Assembly: GCA_938045435.1 (NCBI GenBank)
Contig: CALIBA010000349.1
Coordinates: 1 to 12,060, forward strand
Source of the DNA: an uncultured Selenomonas sp.
GTDB lineage: Bacteria; Bacillota; Negativicutes; Selenomonadales; Selenomonadaceae
Reading direction: 5' to 3'
Length of the DNA: 12,060 bases
A model generated the notes under the pieces. The model was not told where the DNA came from. It did not search any database and saw only the letters and a program-made list of their open reading frames with translations. Shown one piece after another: positions 1-6,746 of the stretch; the first letter of the stretch is position 1; each line of letters starts with the position of its first letter. The position numbers and the translations under genes are program-made.

Positions 1-1
1 T

Positions 2-479
2 ATTGTAAGGATAGACGGGAAGAAATCCTGGGTGATTGACATAGAGCAACTCCCCCTACAACCCCGGTGCAACGGCTGCCGTATGGCAGAGGCTCATCGA
101 TCTGGAGGGAAATAATTCTGCCAATGTATTTGCTATCATGTCCGGCTCTGCTGATCATCCGTCAAACTCTTCACGGCGTGACAATTACGCAAAGAAACTG
201 ACGGAAATGAGCGGCGGCAAAGTGGTTGTCAAAAACGGCGTCGTCTATGTGAACCAGAAGGAGTTTGTCATGCCTGCTCCTGCCGGGGATATGAGTAGTG
301 CAGAACGCTCATATTTTGTTGCAGGCAATCTCGCCGCCGCATTCAAGAACGGTGAAGGCAGTGCTTCAGCGTATGCCAATGGGGCTACGGTCATGCTCGG
401 AGAGCAGCCCATCATCTCCTGTGTAAGCGAAGACCCAGATGCCGCCAGTCTCGCCGCCCTGCTGAACCAAATCAAATAA
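2..479 (+). pseudogene. M48-family metallopeptidase, C-terminal part, apparently frameshifted
   Basis: The segment YNPGATAAVWQRLIDLEG, followed by the DHPSNSSRRDNY stretch, matches the layout of M48 peptidases after the zinc site: a conserved NPGA turn, a helix, then an HPS...R motif near the end. The HExxH zinc motif lies outside the window. The frame giving this match opens only at 45 and has no credible start: the ATG at 138 lies inside the conserved region, and the GGAGGG at 104-109 is too far from it. Upstream, the frame beginning at base 2 gives a plausible continuation (KKSWVIDIEQLP). The two join cleanly if one C is removed from the C5 run at 52-56. So the gene is either disrupted, phase variable, or carries a sequence error. 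These proteins are usually exported or membrane-associated proteases. The family call is from recalled motifs. The frameshift is inferred. Confidence 0.55.
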
Positions 480-495
480 TCCGTTCCCTAAAATC

Positions 496-541
496 GCCCC
501 CCAAAAAGTTCGCATGAAACAACCTAACTTTTTTGGGGGGC
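496..541. terminator. Long hairpin, probable transcription stop
   Basis: GCCCCCCAAAAAGTT (496-510) pairs with AACTTTTTTGGGGGGC (526-541), with a one-base bulge in the A/T tract and a 15-base loop. It starts 17 bases after the peptidase stop codon. The T-tract lies inside the stem rather than after it, so it is not a textbook intrinsic terminator on either strand. Its position still suggests it ends the upstream transcript. Confidence 0.5.
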
Positions 542-596
542 ATTATCATGGGGAAGCATCGTTTTTCATATGTATATAACGGTAAGATTTTAGGAC

Positions 597-626
597 TTGC
601 GGATAGGAGGGGTAGGATGTTAGAAT
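597..626 (+). promoter_or_regulatory. Candidate sigma-A promoter with extended -10
   Basis: TTGCGG (597-602) is followed after 18 bases by TAGAAT (621-626). A TG two bases upstream of the hexamer gives an extended -10 (TGTTAGAAT). Transcription would start near 633, about 58 bases before the next gene. It is the only reasonable promoter I see between the hairpin and that gene. The -35 is weak. Confidence 0.35.
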
Positions 627-690
627 TACAATGATCATCGTTAAGATTTCGTAAAGAGAACAGCATTGAATGAATGGAGGCGCCGTGCAT

Positions 691-1407
691 ATGACACTAT
701 GGAAACAATTACGTTATAAGAAGCGGGCAATCGCGCGGCACCCTGAGATCTATGCGGGACATTATGGGCAGTTATTTTTCCTGCGCGGCGGGCTTTTCCT
801 ATTTGAGCTCATCTTCCTGCGTTTTTTCATCTATCTGCCATTTCGGCTGACGGACTTATCCCTGCGAGAGATCGTGCAATACCTGCGGAGAATGGACATT
901 CAGTTTTGGAGTCTGTTTCGCACCTGCGCAGATCGCCTATTGGATTTCAGACACTTCCTGCATGGGCTTGGATCTTTTTCCTCGCTGCCGGAAGCAGTCC
1001 GTCATTTGAACAAGTTCCTGTCCGACTGGCTGTATTGGAAGCGGGAACGCCTCCTTAAACTCATGCGCAGTCTGCGCACGCCACGCGAGCTGCTGCGTCG
1101 TATGCGGATGTTCCTGCAGGAGCATTTTCGCAATATACGCCTTGTTCGGCGCGGTGCCGTGAGTGCAGTCTTGGGCGTGCTCCTTGCAAAGCTGATGACC
1201 GTTCTATACTTCACTTTTGCAGGTGCAGTTGTCATATCGTTCTGGGGCTTTGACTGCATCGTTCTGCTCCTTGGCGCCATCCAAATCACAGCAGTGAAAA
1301 TCGGACAACTGCTCAGCCGCATCCTAGAGCACCATATCTATCGAGTGCAGAGTGGATCTGCATTGTGGCGTCTGCCGTTTCATAAGCGGACGCCGCCTAT
1401 GAAGTGA
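691..1407 (+). CDS. Hypothetical arginine-rich membrane protein
   Basis: I do not recognise this protein. It has about 238 residues and starts with MTLWKQLRYKK. The ATG at 691 is preferred because GGAGG (676-680) lies 10 bases before it. A GTG at 685 and an ATG at 670 are in frame, but the latter lacks a ribosome site. A hydrophobic segment at about residues 21-47 (FFLRGGLFLFELIFLRFFIY) is followed by about 100 very basic, probably helical residues full of Arg and Lys. Two further hydrophobic stretches lie near residues 155-205. This gives perhaps three membrane spans around a strongly positive cytoplasmic region that could contact nucleic acid or acidic lipid. It stands alone: a hairpin precedes it, a terminator follows, and the next gene converges. 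No enzymatic motif is visible. Confidence 0.7.
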   Translation: MTLWKQLRYKKRAIARHPEIYAGHYGQLFFLRGGLFLFELIFLRFFIYLPFRLTDLSLREIVQYLRRMDIQFWSLFRTCADRLLDFRHFLHGLGSFSSLPEAVRHLNKFLSDWLYWKRERLLKLMRSLRTPRELLRRMRMFLQEHFRNIRLVRRGAVSAVLGVLLAKLMTVLYFTFAGAVVISFWGFDCIVLLLGAIQITAVKIGQLLSRILEHHIYRVQSGSALWRLPFHKRTPPMK

Positions 1408-1497
1408 GCAGGAACGACCGTGTAGTTAAATTTTGTCGGCAAAGGTGACCCTGCTGCGTAAGTTCATCGGCTCATGCTCACGGTATCTCCGCAATCA

Positions 1498-1525
1498 TAA
1501 AAGCGCAGGCTCTCCTGCGCTTTTA
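1498..1525. terminator. Bidirectional intrinsic terminator
   Basis: AAAAGCGCAGG (1499-1509), loop CTCT, then CCTGCGCTTTT (1514-1524), extended by a T-A pair at 1498/1525. It has a GC-rich stem with an A4/T4 base, so it can act on both strands. It sits between the + gene ending at 1407 and the - gene ending at 1588. Confidence 0.85.
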
Positions 1526-1535
1526 CATCTATATG

Positions 1536-1577
1536 AGTGCAGCTGCAACTAAATTTACGCAGCTGCACTTTGTTTTG
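1536..1577 (+). terminator. Second hairpin followed by T-rich tract
   Basis: AGTGCAGCTGC (1536-1546) and GCAGCTGCACT (1559-1569) form a perfect 11-bp stem with a 12-base loop, followed on the + strand by TTGTTTTG. It backs up the terminator at 1498-1525 against transcription entering the convergent operon. On the minus strand it lies 19 bases past the stop of the small membrane-protein gene, without a U-tract. Confidence 0.6.
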
Positions 1578-1587
1578 CTCTGATTGC

Positions 1588-2025
1588 TCAATGCCTTGGA
1601 AATCTGCGCATGGCACGCGGTTTCCCAAGAACCTCTGCGAGTATCACTGCCTGCACCATACTATTTGGCGTAAAGCTCGGCAGTGCCGTACCTGTTGTAT
1701 TTATATGCGGAAGGTTCTGCTGCACGGGTGCCCTATGTGCCCGCTCTTGTTCATGCAGCCAAAGATCCCGCTCCTCCCGCTCTAGGCGGCGGCGCTCCTC
1801 CTCATAGAAATCGCGTTCGATGTCCGCTGATGGCGCCTCCTGTGGGCTTGGAATTCCGCGCATGGGCGGTATTTCAAATCGGCTGCCTGCTGTATCTTCC
1901 CGTTTTCTTGTCCGCGGAAGCTCTCCTGGTATGGTCGTAGGCGGAACTTTCTTTTTGCCGCGCAGACGATCATCGAGCAGTGCAATCACGATGGCAGCAA
2001 TGATGATGACGATGTAGCTCATCAT
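1588..2025 (-). CDS. Small single-span membrane protein, third gene of nfeD-floA operon
   Basis: This 145-residue protein is not a family I recognise. An N-terminal hydrophobic segment (MMSYIVIIIAAIVIALLDD, residues 1-19) is followed by a basic RLRGKKK stop-transfer stretch, then a proline-rich linker (about 28-68). Residues 69-92 are a charged, probably coiled-coil helix (DIERDFYEEERRRLEREERD), and a low-complexity tail with a basic end follows. The gene starts 7 bases after the floA stop. GAGG lies 5 bases before the ATG at 2025 (8 before the ATG at 2022), so either start works and translation is probably coupled. In Bacillus subtilis the corresponding slot after floA holds yqfB, but I see no obvious sequence match to it. 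A role as a FloA/NfeD partner is inference from position only. Confidence 0.75.
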   Translation of the reverse strand: MMSYIVIIIAAIVIALLDDRLRGKKKVPPTTIPGELPRTRKREDTAGSRFEIPPMRGIPSPQEAPSADIERDFYEEERRRLEREERDLWLHEQERAHRAPVQQNLPHINTTGTALPSFTPNSMVQAVILAEVLGKPRAMRRFPRH

Positions 2026-2032
2026 TACCGCC

Positions 2033-3031
2033 TCACTTCATCGGCTGTGTCGGGAGTTTATCATCGCCTTTTCCGACTGTACTGATCGCCTGGCGCATAT
2101 CCGTGTCAGACTGAATATTGTTGAGCTGATAGTAGTCCATGACACCGAGTTTTCCCTCTCGAAGCGCCTGTGCCATCGCATGTGGAACCTCTGCCTGCGC
2201 TTCGACAACTTTTGCCTCCATCTCCTGCGTATAGGCCTTCATTTCCTGTTCACGCGCAACCGCCATAGCACGGCGCTCCTCTGCCTTTGCCTGCGCAATG
2301 CGCTTGTCTGCCTCGGCCTGATCTGTTTGAAGTTCAGCACCAATGTTGCGACCGACATCGACATCGGCAATATCAATGGAAAGAATCTCAAACGCTGTGC
2401 CCGCATCAAGCCCCTTGCCGAGCACCGTCTTTGAAATATCATCTGGATTCGCCAATACATCATTGTGACTCTGAGAGGAGCCTACGGTGGTGACAATGCC
2501 CTCTCCAACGCGGGCGATGATGGTCGGCTCACCGGCACCACCGACGAGACGGTCGATATTTGCGCGCACCGTAACACGTGCTTTGATCTTAAGCTCTATA
2601 CCGTTTGCCGCAACAGCTGATACGATGGGAGTCTCAATCACTTTCGGATTGACGCTCATCTGCACGGCATCCAAAACATCGCGCCCCGCAAGATCAATCG
2701 CTGCTGCCCGCTCAAAAGGCAGTGCAATCTGTGCGCGGTGCGAGGCAATCAGTGCATCGACTACTTTATCTACATTGCCGCCAGCGAGATAGTGCGCTTC
2801 AAGCTGGTTGACGCTGACATCAAGACCTGCTTTATTGGCCTTGATGAGCGGGAGGACGATGCGGCTAGGCGGTACGCGGCGAAGGCGCATACCAATCAGT
2901 GATACGATGCTCACGGAAACATTCGCAGAGATCGCAGACACCCATAGTCCAAGCGGTACGAAATGAAGAAAAATGGATACCGCGAGAATGACAATAACAA
3001 TGAGGAATGCTCCTCCGAATAATGTGGTCAT
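2033..3031 (-). CDS. floA: Flotillin-like protein FloA
   Basis: FloA is a bacterial flotillin (SPFH/PHB family) that inserts one face in the cytoplasmic membrane and organises ordered lipid microdomains and their client complexes. The 332 residues are close to the usual family length of about 331. Residues 1-30 form a hydrophobic membrane-insertion segment, and a second weaker apolar stretch (ANVSVSIVSLIGMRLRR) follows. The middle carries the SPFH fold, including the conserved PPSRIVLPLIKANKAGLDV, GGNVDKVVDALI and LDAGTAFEILSIDIADVDVG stretches. The C-terminal third is Ala/Glu-rich coiled coil (AEADKRIAQAKAEERRAMAV), where oligomers form. A strong AGGAGGT precedes the ATG at 3031. It lies 43 bases after nfeD, the usual partner, which supports a membrane microdomain operon. 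Confidence 0.96.
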   Translation of the reverse strand: MTTLFGGAFLIVIVILAVSIFLHFVPLGLWVSAISANVSVSIVSLIGMRLRRVPPSRIVLPLIKANKAGLDVSVNQLEAHYLAGGNVDKVVDALIASHRAQIALPFERAAAIDLAGRDVLDAVQMSVNPKVIETPIVSAVAANGIELKIKARVTVRANIDRLVGGAGEPTIIARVGEGIVTTVGSSQSHNDVLANPDDISKTVLGKGLDAGTAFEILSIDIADVDVGRNIGAELQTDQAEADKRIAQAKAEERRAMAVAREQEMKAYTQEMEAKVVEAQAEVPHAMAQALREGKLGVMDYYQLNNIQSDTDMRQAISTVGKGDDKLPTQPMK

Positions 3032-3074
3032 AGTTACCTCCTTAGATGCAGATACCTCCCCATAAATCGCAGTA

Positions 3075-3707
3075 TTATGCTTCCCGAACGATCACACGGC
3101 CGCCGTTGACAGACAGGACAACAATCTGCGTTCCCTTTTGAATAAAACTGCCCTCTGATATGACATCTACCGGCTGTCCATCAATGCGTGCCGTTCCCGA
3201 AGGACGCAACTCGGTTAAAACCTCACCGGTCTTTCCAACCAGTTCCGGATGCTCTGGTGTGCTGACAAAGCCGCGCTCGGCACGCGAACTGTCTTGTAAG
3301 ACCACTTTGTTCCATAATCGGCTCGACGGCAGTCGCGAAACGATGAGCATAAATATAATGATGGAGATCAGAAGGGAAATGCCAAGTGCTCCAAGTGCAC
3401 CAATATCTCCGCCGAGGGCAAGAACAATGCTGTATAGCATTGCAGCAACCCCAATCCCTGCAAGCAGCCCCACTGTCGGCAGCAGAATCTCTATAATAAT
3501 CATCAATATACCGCCGAGAAATACTGCAATATGATACAACTCAACCAACCCACGTGTATATTGACCGCTCCAGAACACGGCAGCGGATACAAGCCCCAGC
3601 AGAACGCCAACGCCCATACCGCCGGTTTTGATCTCTACCATGACGGAAAAAAACATCACGGCAAGGAGCAGTACCTGCAGTGCCCGCATATCCACAATGA
3701 AATCCAC
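3075..3707 (-). CDS. nfeD: NfeD-family membrane protein, short form without protease domain
   Basis: NfeD proteins are encoded next to flotillins or stomatins and help build membrane microdomains. This 210-residue version has four or five membrane spans (about residues 8-26, 30-46, 55-77, 78-96 and 99-122). A soluble C-terminal domain (about 150-210) follows, with the OB-fold signature of the family: a GKTGEVLTELRPSGTARIDG stretch, then DVISEGSFIQKGTQIVVLSV. The ClpP-like serine protease domain of long NfeD proteins is absent. The start is a GTG at 3707, preceded by AGGGGTGAT at suitable spacing. It heads the nfeD-floA-unknown operon. Its start lies only about 30 bases from the tRNA terminator, leaving almost no room for its own promoter. 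Confidence 0.93.
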   Translation of the reverse strand: MDFIVDMRALQVLLLAVMFFSVMVEIKTGGMGVGVLLGLVSAAVFWSGQYTRGLVELYHIAVFLGGILMIIIEILLPTVGLLAGIGVAAMLYSIVLALGGDIGALGALGISLLISIIIFMLIVSRLPSSRLWNKVVLQDSSRAERGFVSTPEHPELVGKTGEVLTELRPSGTARIDGQPVDVISEGSFIQKGTQIVVLSVNGGRVIVREA

Positions 3708-3738
3708 AGGATCACCCCTTTATCCTCATTCGTGAAAC

Positions 3739-3770
3739 AAAAAAACCTCCGCGCAGGCCGCGCGGAGGTT
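3739..3770 (-). terminator. Intrinsic terminator of tRNA-Pro
   Basis: On the minus strand AACCTCCGCGC (3770-3760) pairs perfectly with GCGCGGAGGTT (3754-3744) around a 5-base loop. A run of T follows (3745-3739). It begins 12 bases after the tRNA CCA end. The stem also carries an AGGAGG-like sequence. It ends 31 bases before the nfeD start codon. Confidence 0.92.
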
Positions 3771-3782
3771 CCTATGCAGAAA

Positions 3783-3859
3783 TGGTCGGAACGACGAGAT
3801 TTGAACTCACGACCTCTTCCACCCCAAGGAAGCGCTCTACCAAACTGAGCTACGTCCCG
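3783..3859 (-). tRNA. tRNA-Pro (anticodon GGG)
   Basis: The 77-base minus-strand cloverleaf is complete. The acceptor arm CGGGACG pairs with CGTTCCG, with one G-T pair. The D arm is GCTC/GAGC. The anticodon stem CTTCC/GGAAG carries loop TTGGGGT, which places GGG at 34-36 and reads CCC and CCU codons. The variable loop is short, and the T arm has the TTCAAAT loop. Discriminator A and an encoded CCA follow. A consensus promoter starts it and a strong terminator ends it, so it can be transcribed as a single-gene unit. Confidence 0.97.
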
Positions 3860-3868
3860 AACAAAAGT

Positions 3869-3897
3869 ATTATAACGGGCTTTCGATGTTTTGTCAA
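3869..3897 (-). promoter_or_regulatory. Consensus sigma-A promoter of tRNA-Pro
   Basis: On the minus strand a perfect TTGACA (3897-3892), a 17-base spacer and a perfect TATAAT (3874-3869) stand just before the tRNA, so transcription should start about 2-3 bases upstream of it. The -35 box overlaps the TGA stop codon (3896-3894) of the upstream coiled-coil gene. Confidence 0.95.
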
Positions 3898-4706
3898 TCC
3901 CTCTTGTTCATCTGCTGCATGAGACGGAGCGCACCAATCTCAACGCCTGTCTCACGCGCAACCTCCTCAACGGTACGTCCGTCACGCAAAAGAGCACGCG
4001 CCCGAAGAATCTGCTCACGCTCTGCCTCCCCGGAAGCATCTTCTGCTGCTTCTAGAGAAGGGAGCACTTCTGTCTCTTGCGTTTTTGGCGGCTGTGCATA
4101 GGCAGACAGTGCCTCATCCAGTACATTTGGCTGCTGCGCGGCAGCGAAGGAAACCTCATTCAGATTCTCACGCATGATGGATTGATGCAGTACAGCAGCA
4201 AAATCATCACCATCGATGCGATGTGCATCCTGTGCATGCAGTGTGGACTGCCTCTCAGCACGCAGTGCTTCGGCTTCCTGTGGGGTGATGGCGATATGCT
4301 CTGCCGTGCGTACGGGCGGCACAGGAAGAGATGTCCCCCCTGCCGGCTGGCGCGAAGCTGCTGCATAAAGCGCATCGAGGTCACGCATACGACGCTCCAG
4401 CTCTTCCATGCGGGCGCGCATGGCCCATTCCATACGCTGTGCATCGGCGACACGTGTATCTAAACGAGCGCGTTGCTCCTCAGCCTCTCGGAGAAGCCGT
4501 TCAAGTTTCGTCACGTGCGAGCCCAGACGTTTAATGATCGTATCAGCAGACTGTTGGAGTTCTCTCTTTAGAGTATCCATCGATGCTGCAATCTCCTGCA
4601 CATCCTCCTCCCCGCCCTGACGACGGTGAATGATGTAGCGCACGATGAGAAGCAAAACAGCACCGAGAATAATGAGTGCGCCCAGAATTTCGGTGATTGA
4701 AACGAT
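3894..4706 (-). CDS. Membrane-anchored coiled-coil protein with HTH-like C-terminus (DUF6115-like?)
   Basis: About 270 residues. A single membrane span at the N-terminus (ITEILGALIILGAVLLLIV) is followed by a basic stretch (RYIIHRR). Long coiled coil (about residues 35-110 of the 270) comes next, then a variable acidic/Gln-rich region and a short helix-turn-helix-like tail (RARALLRDGRTVEEVARETG). That tail recalls the DUF6115 family found beside flagellar genes, and the layout and position after fliA recall SwrB of B. subtilis. Both are tentative. The start is odd: no ATG, GTG or TTG precedes the span. The first TTG (4655) would remove most of it. The ATC at 4706 lies 8 bases after an AAGGGGGGG run and is my guess; ATT (4688) or CTG (4685) are alternatives. 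The frame runs straight from the upstream gene, with one TAA between. Confidence 0.65.
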   Translation of the reverse strand: MVSITEILGALIILGAVLLLIVRYIIHRRQGGEEDVQEIAASMDTLKRELQQSADTIIKRLGSHVTKLERLLREAEEQRARLDTRVADAQRMEWAMRARMEELERRMRDLDALYAAASRQPAGGTSLPVPPVRTAEHIAITPQEAEALRAERQSTLHAQDAHRIDGDDFAAVLHQSIMRENLNEVSFAAAQQPNVLDEALSAYAQPPKTQETEVLPSLEAAEDASGEAEREQILRARALLRDGRTVEEVARETGVEIGALRLMQQMNKRD

Positions 4707-4721
4707 GGCGGGAGCCCCCCC

Positions 4722-5057
4722 TTAGAAACTAATATCGAGATGAACACCACGGTTGGGATCAGCAGCGAGGCGCCGCAGAAGCTCGGCACCTTGGTCTTTC
4801 GAGCGTTCCCGATCTCTTCGCTCATGCCGGTCACCGCCCTGCCTTCTCTCACGTTCGGGGTCATCCTTGACACGGTTTTCCTCACTGACTTCTTCTTTTG
4901 CACGCACCTGCTTACGCGCAAGTTCCGCGTCCTCTTTTTGACGAATGGATTCAAAACTCTGCTGAATGTTGACCTGATTCTGCATATTGCTCTGTACGTT
5001 CCCGGCTTCATTCGACTGCGGAAACATCATCTGCATACTGATTGGCGTGACATTCAT
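4722..5057 (-). CDS. Small highly charged protein of flagellar cluster
   Basis: This 111-residue protein is of no family I can name. It has no membrane span and no Cys. The first 35 residues are Met/Gln/Asn-rich (MNVTPISMQMMFPQSNEAGN). Residues 36-90 are an extremely charged Glu/Arg/Lys/Asp stretch, likely helical or disordered, and a short conserved-looking end (DPNRGVHLDISF) follows. It has a usable ribosome site (AGGCAGG) before the ATG at 5057 and follows fapA by 17 bases. A small soluble accessory protein of flagellar assembly would suit the neighbourhood, but that is inference. The TAA that ends it is the only barrier to the next gene, which is in the same frame. Confidence 0.75.
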   Translation of the reverse strand: MNVTPISMQMMFPQSNEAGNVQSNMQNQVNIQQSFESIRQKEDAELARKQVRAKEEVSEENRVKDDPERERRQGGDRHERRDRERSKDQGAELLRRLAADPNRGVHLDISF

Positions 5058-5074
5058 TGCTTTACCTGCCTCTC

Positions 5075-6676
5075 TTATAGAACCCCAACAACAACCTCCC
5101 CATCGACCACCTGCAATTTTGCATGACGGTGTTCATCCTCAATCTTCCTCTTTTTCCCGTTGATGGTAACATCCACACCGGGATAGATGGCATCTGTCGC
5201 TGCAATGGAGCCATTCTTCATTTGCGCCAATTCAGCCCGTATCGCCCTCAGTTCTTCCCGCATACGCTTAATCTTTCCAGCAAGCGGGAACTGCTCCCGC
5301 GTCATCTCCATGAGCTGTTCCTTGCGCCGCGGCGCAAGGGTCGCAGGATCCTGCTTTTTCAATACAGCAATAGAGCGCCGGATCTCCATCAGCCGCTTGC
5401 CCGACTGATGATACTCCTTCAGCATGATATTGTAACGATGCCTCAAATTGGGGTCGATGCCGACGTTTAGAATGGTCTGCACATAAAAGTCGTTGCCCAG
5501 CACCTTCGCACGAATCGATTCTCCTGCGCCGACCACCCCCCCTGTGATGATGCCGCGCTTTCCCTCAACGCGTACATGGTGACCGGCACGTACTTCTGAA
5601 TGCAAAATGACGTCTTGGACAAATATATCCCGTCCCGCCGACAAATTGGCGTTCTCAACAAAGGAAATCGTCACATCCTCTAAAGCGTGAATCTTCCCTA
5701 CATTCATGCCGCGGATACCGCCGCGCACAATGATATTGCGCCCCTCAACCTCGGCACCGCCAATCATACCGCTGATTTCAATATCGCCAGTTGCTTTGAC
5801 CGAAAACCCGCTCTCCACATCTCCTTTTATTTCAACGCTGCCGGAAAAATCTATATTTCCTGTGCCGACATCAACGCTGGAGTTGATGAGTAAATGGGGA
5901 TCAACGATGATCTTTCCTCCCTGTTCGACCACCTGACCGTCAATGGCAGCAACCAGTTCATTCTCATTGATTACTTTGGTATTCTTCCCCTGTGGCATGG
6001 GGACGGGTTTTCCCGCCTTTGGCGCAATTTCTTTGCCCAGTATATTCTTGCCGGGAACCCCTTTGGTCTGCGGGATGCGTACAGCAAGAACATCACCGAT
6101 CTTGGCGCGAATAAAGATATTCATGTCTTTATAATCCACGCGGTCAAATGCGCGGGCAGCGGGACGCCCCTTGCCTTCCATGTCAAACTTTTTCTCAATC
6201 CGCGCATCTGTCCCGGGCTGTGGCGGTTCTCCCTGCGCAACAACAAAGGAAGTAAGCTGATCCAATCCACTGTGAATGGCATCCGTATCAATGCCATAGA
6301 CAATGTGTTTTGCGGCAAGGGCCTCTTCGATCTCCGAAACCGTTGGCACAATGCCATCCTGCTTCTGATCAAAACGAATCGTTGCGGTCATCTGATCTCT
6401 GGAAATATCAATCGTAAATGGAATCCGCGGTTCTTCTTCCACTTCCTCCAAAGGAACTGTATCCAGCTTCGCTTCTACCCCATCACTTTTACGAGTAAGT
6501 ACAGCAACCTGCAGTTCATCATAATTTGTAATCCCTGCATTTTTCAGCTGCTGTTTCAGTGTCGAAAGTTCAACGTGACCACCATCCCCATCTGTTGGAT
6601 AAACGGTAAGATAGTTTCCATCGTCTCTGATTGAGAGCAGAAAGCCCTCCTGTTCCCCCCCAATGATTCTTTCCAT
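5075..6676 (-). CDS. fapA: FapA family (DUF342) flagellar assembly protein
   Basis: FapA-type proteins are cytoplasmic and linked to flagellar assembly; in Vibrio vulnificus FapA is needed for flagellation and is bound by EIIA-Glc. From the ATG at 6676 the protein has 533 residues. A variable N-terminal part (1-155) precedes the DUF342 core. The core includes the diagnostic KGVPGKNILGKEIAPKAGKP (205-224) and a polymer-like beta-helix of short repeats (about 260-405; GDVESGFSVKATGDIEISG). An Arg/Lys/Glu coiled coil (about 415-490) and a small beta end (VTINGKKRKI...) close it. GGGGAG lies 9 bases before this ATG and only 3 before the ATG at 6682. A TTG at 6697 has no ribosome site. A 5-bp hairpin (6692-6705) lies just upstream. 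It follows fliA by about 70 bases, in the same direction. Confidence 0.92.
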   Translation of the reverse strand: MERIIGGEQEGFLLSIRDDGNYLTVYPTDGDGGHVELSTLKQQLKNAGITNYDELQVAVLTRKSDGVEAKLDTVPLEEVEEEPRIPFTIDISRDQMTATIRFDQKQDGIVPTVSEIEEALAAKHIVYGIDTDAIHSGLDQLTSFVVAQGEPPQPGTDARIEKKFDMEGKGRPAARAFDRVDYKDMNIFIRAKIGDVLAVRIPQTKGVPGKNILGKEIAPKAGKPVPMPQGKNTKVINENELVAAIDGQVVEQGGKIIVDPHLLINSSVDVGTGNIDFSGSVEIKGDVESGFSVKATGDIEISGMIGGAEVEGRNIIVRGGIRGMNVGKIHALEDVTISFVENANLSAGRDIFVQDVILHSEVRAGHHVRVEGKRGIITGGVVGAGESIRAKVLGNDFYVQTILNVGIDPNLRHRYNIMLKEYHQSGKRLMEIRRSIAVLKKQDPATLAPRRKEQLMEMTREQFPLAGKIKRMREELRAIRAELAQMKNGSIAATDAIYPGVDVTINGKKRKIEDEHRHAKLQVVDGEVVVGVL

Positions 6677-6746
6677 AGTCATCCACTCCCCGCTCAAAAC
6701 TGAGCTTCTATTTCCACCATTTCATATAGAGTTCTGTGGCGTTTTT

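Noticed and set aside
138..479. Independent 113-residue gene starting at the ATG at 138
   Set aside because: The conserved peptidase similarity starts well before this ATG and no ribosome site lies at proper distance; a broken longer gene explains it better.
617..634. Five-codon reading frame MLELQ with GGAGGGG before it
   Set aside because: It overlaps the predicted -10 region and would lie upstream of the transcription start; it is too short to support as a leader peptide.
1404..1481. Inverted repeat GTGAGCA / TGCTCAC after the orphan membrane protein
   Set aside because: Seven bases with a loop above 60 are expected by chance; the hairpins at 1498-1569 are far stronger.
5894..6634. 246-codon open frame on the + strand
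   Set aside because: It lies wholly antisense to fapA, is rich in Ile, Phe and Asn without a recognisable fold, and has no ribosome site.
6692..6705. Hairpin GCTCA-GTTT-TGAGC before fapA as a riboswitch or terminator
   Set aside because: It is only a 5-bp stem without a U-tract; at most it could modulate ribosome access to fapA.
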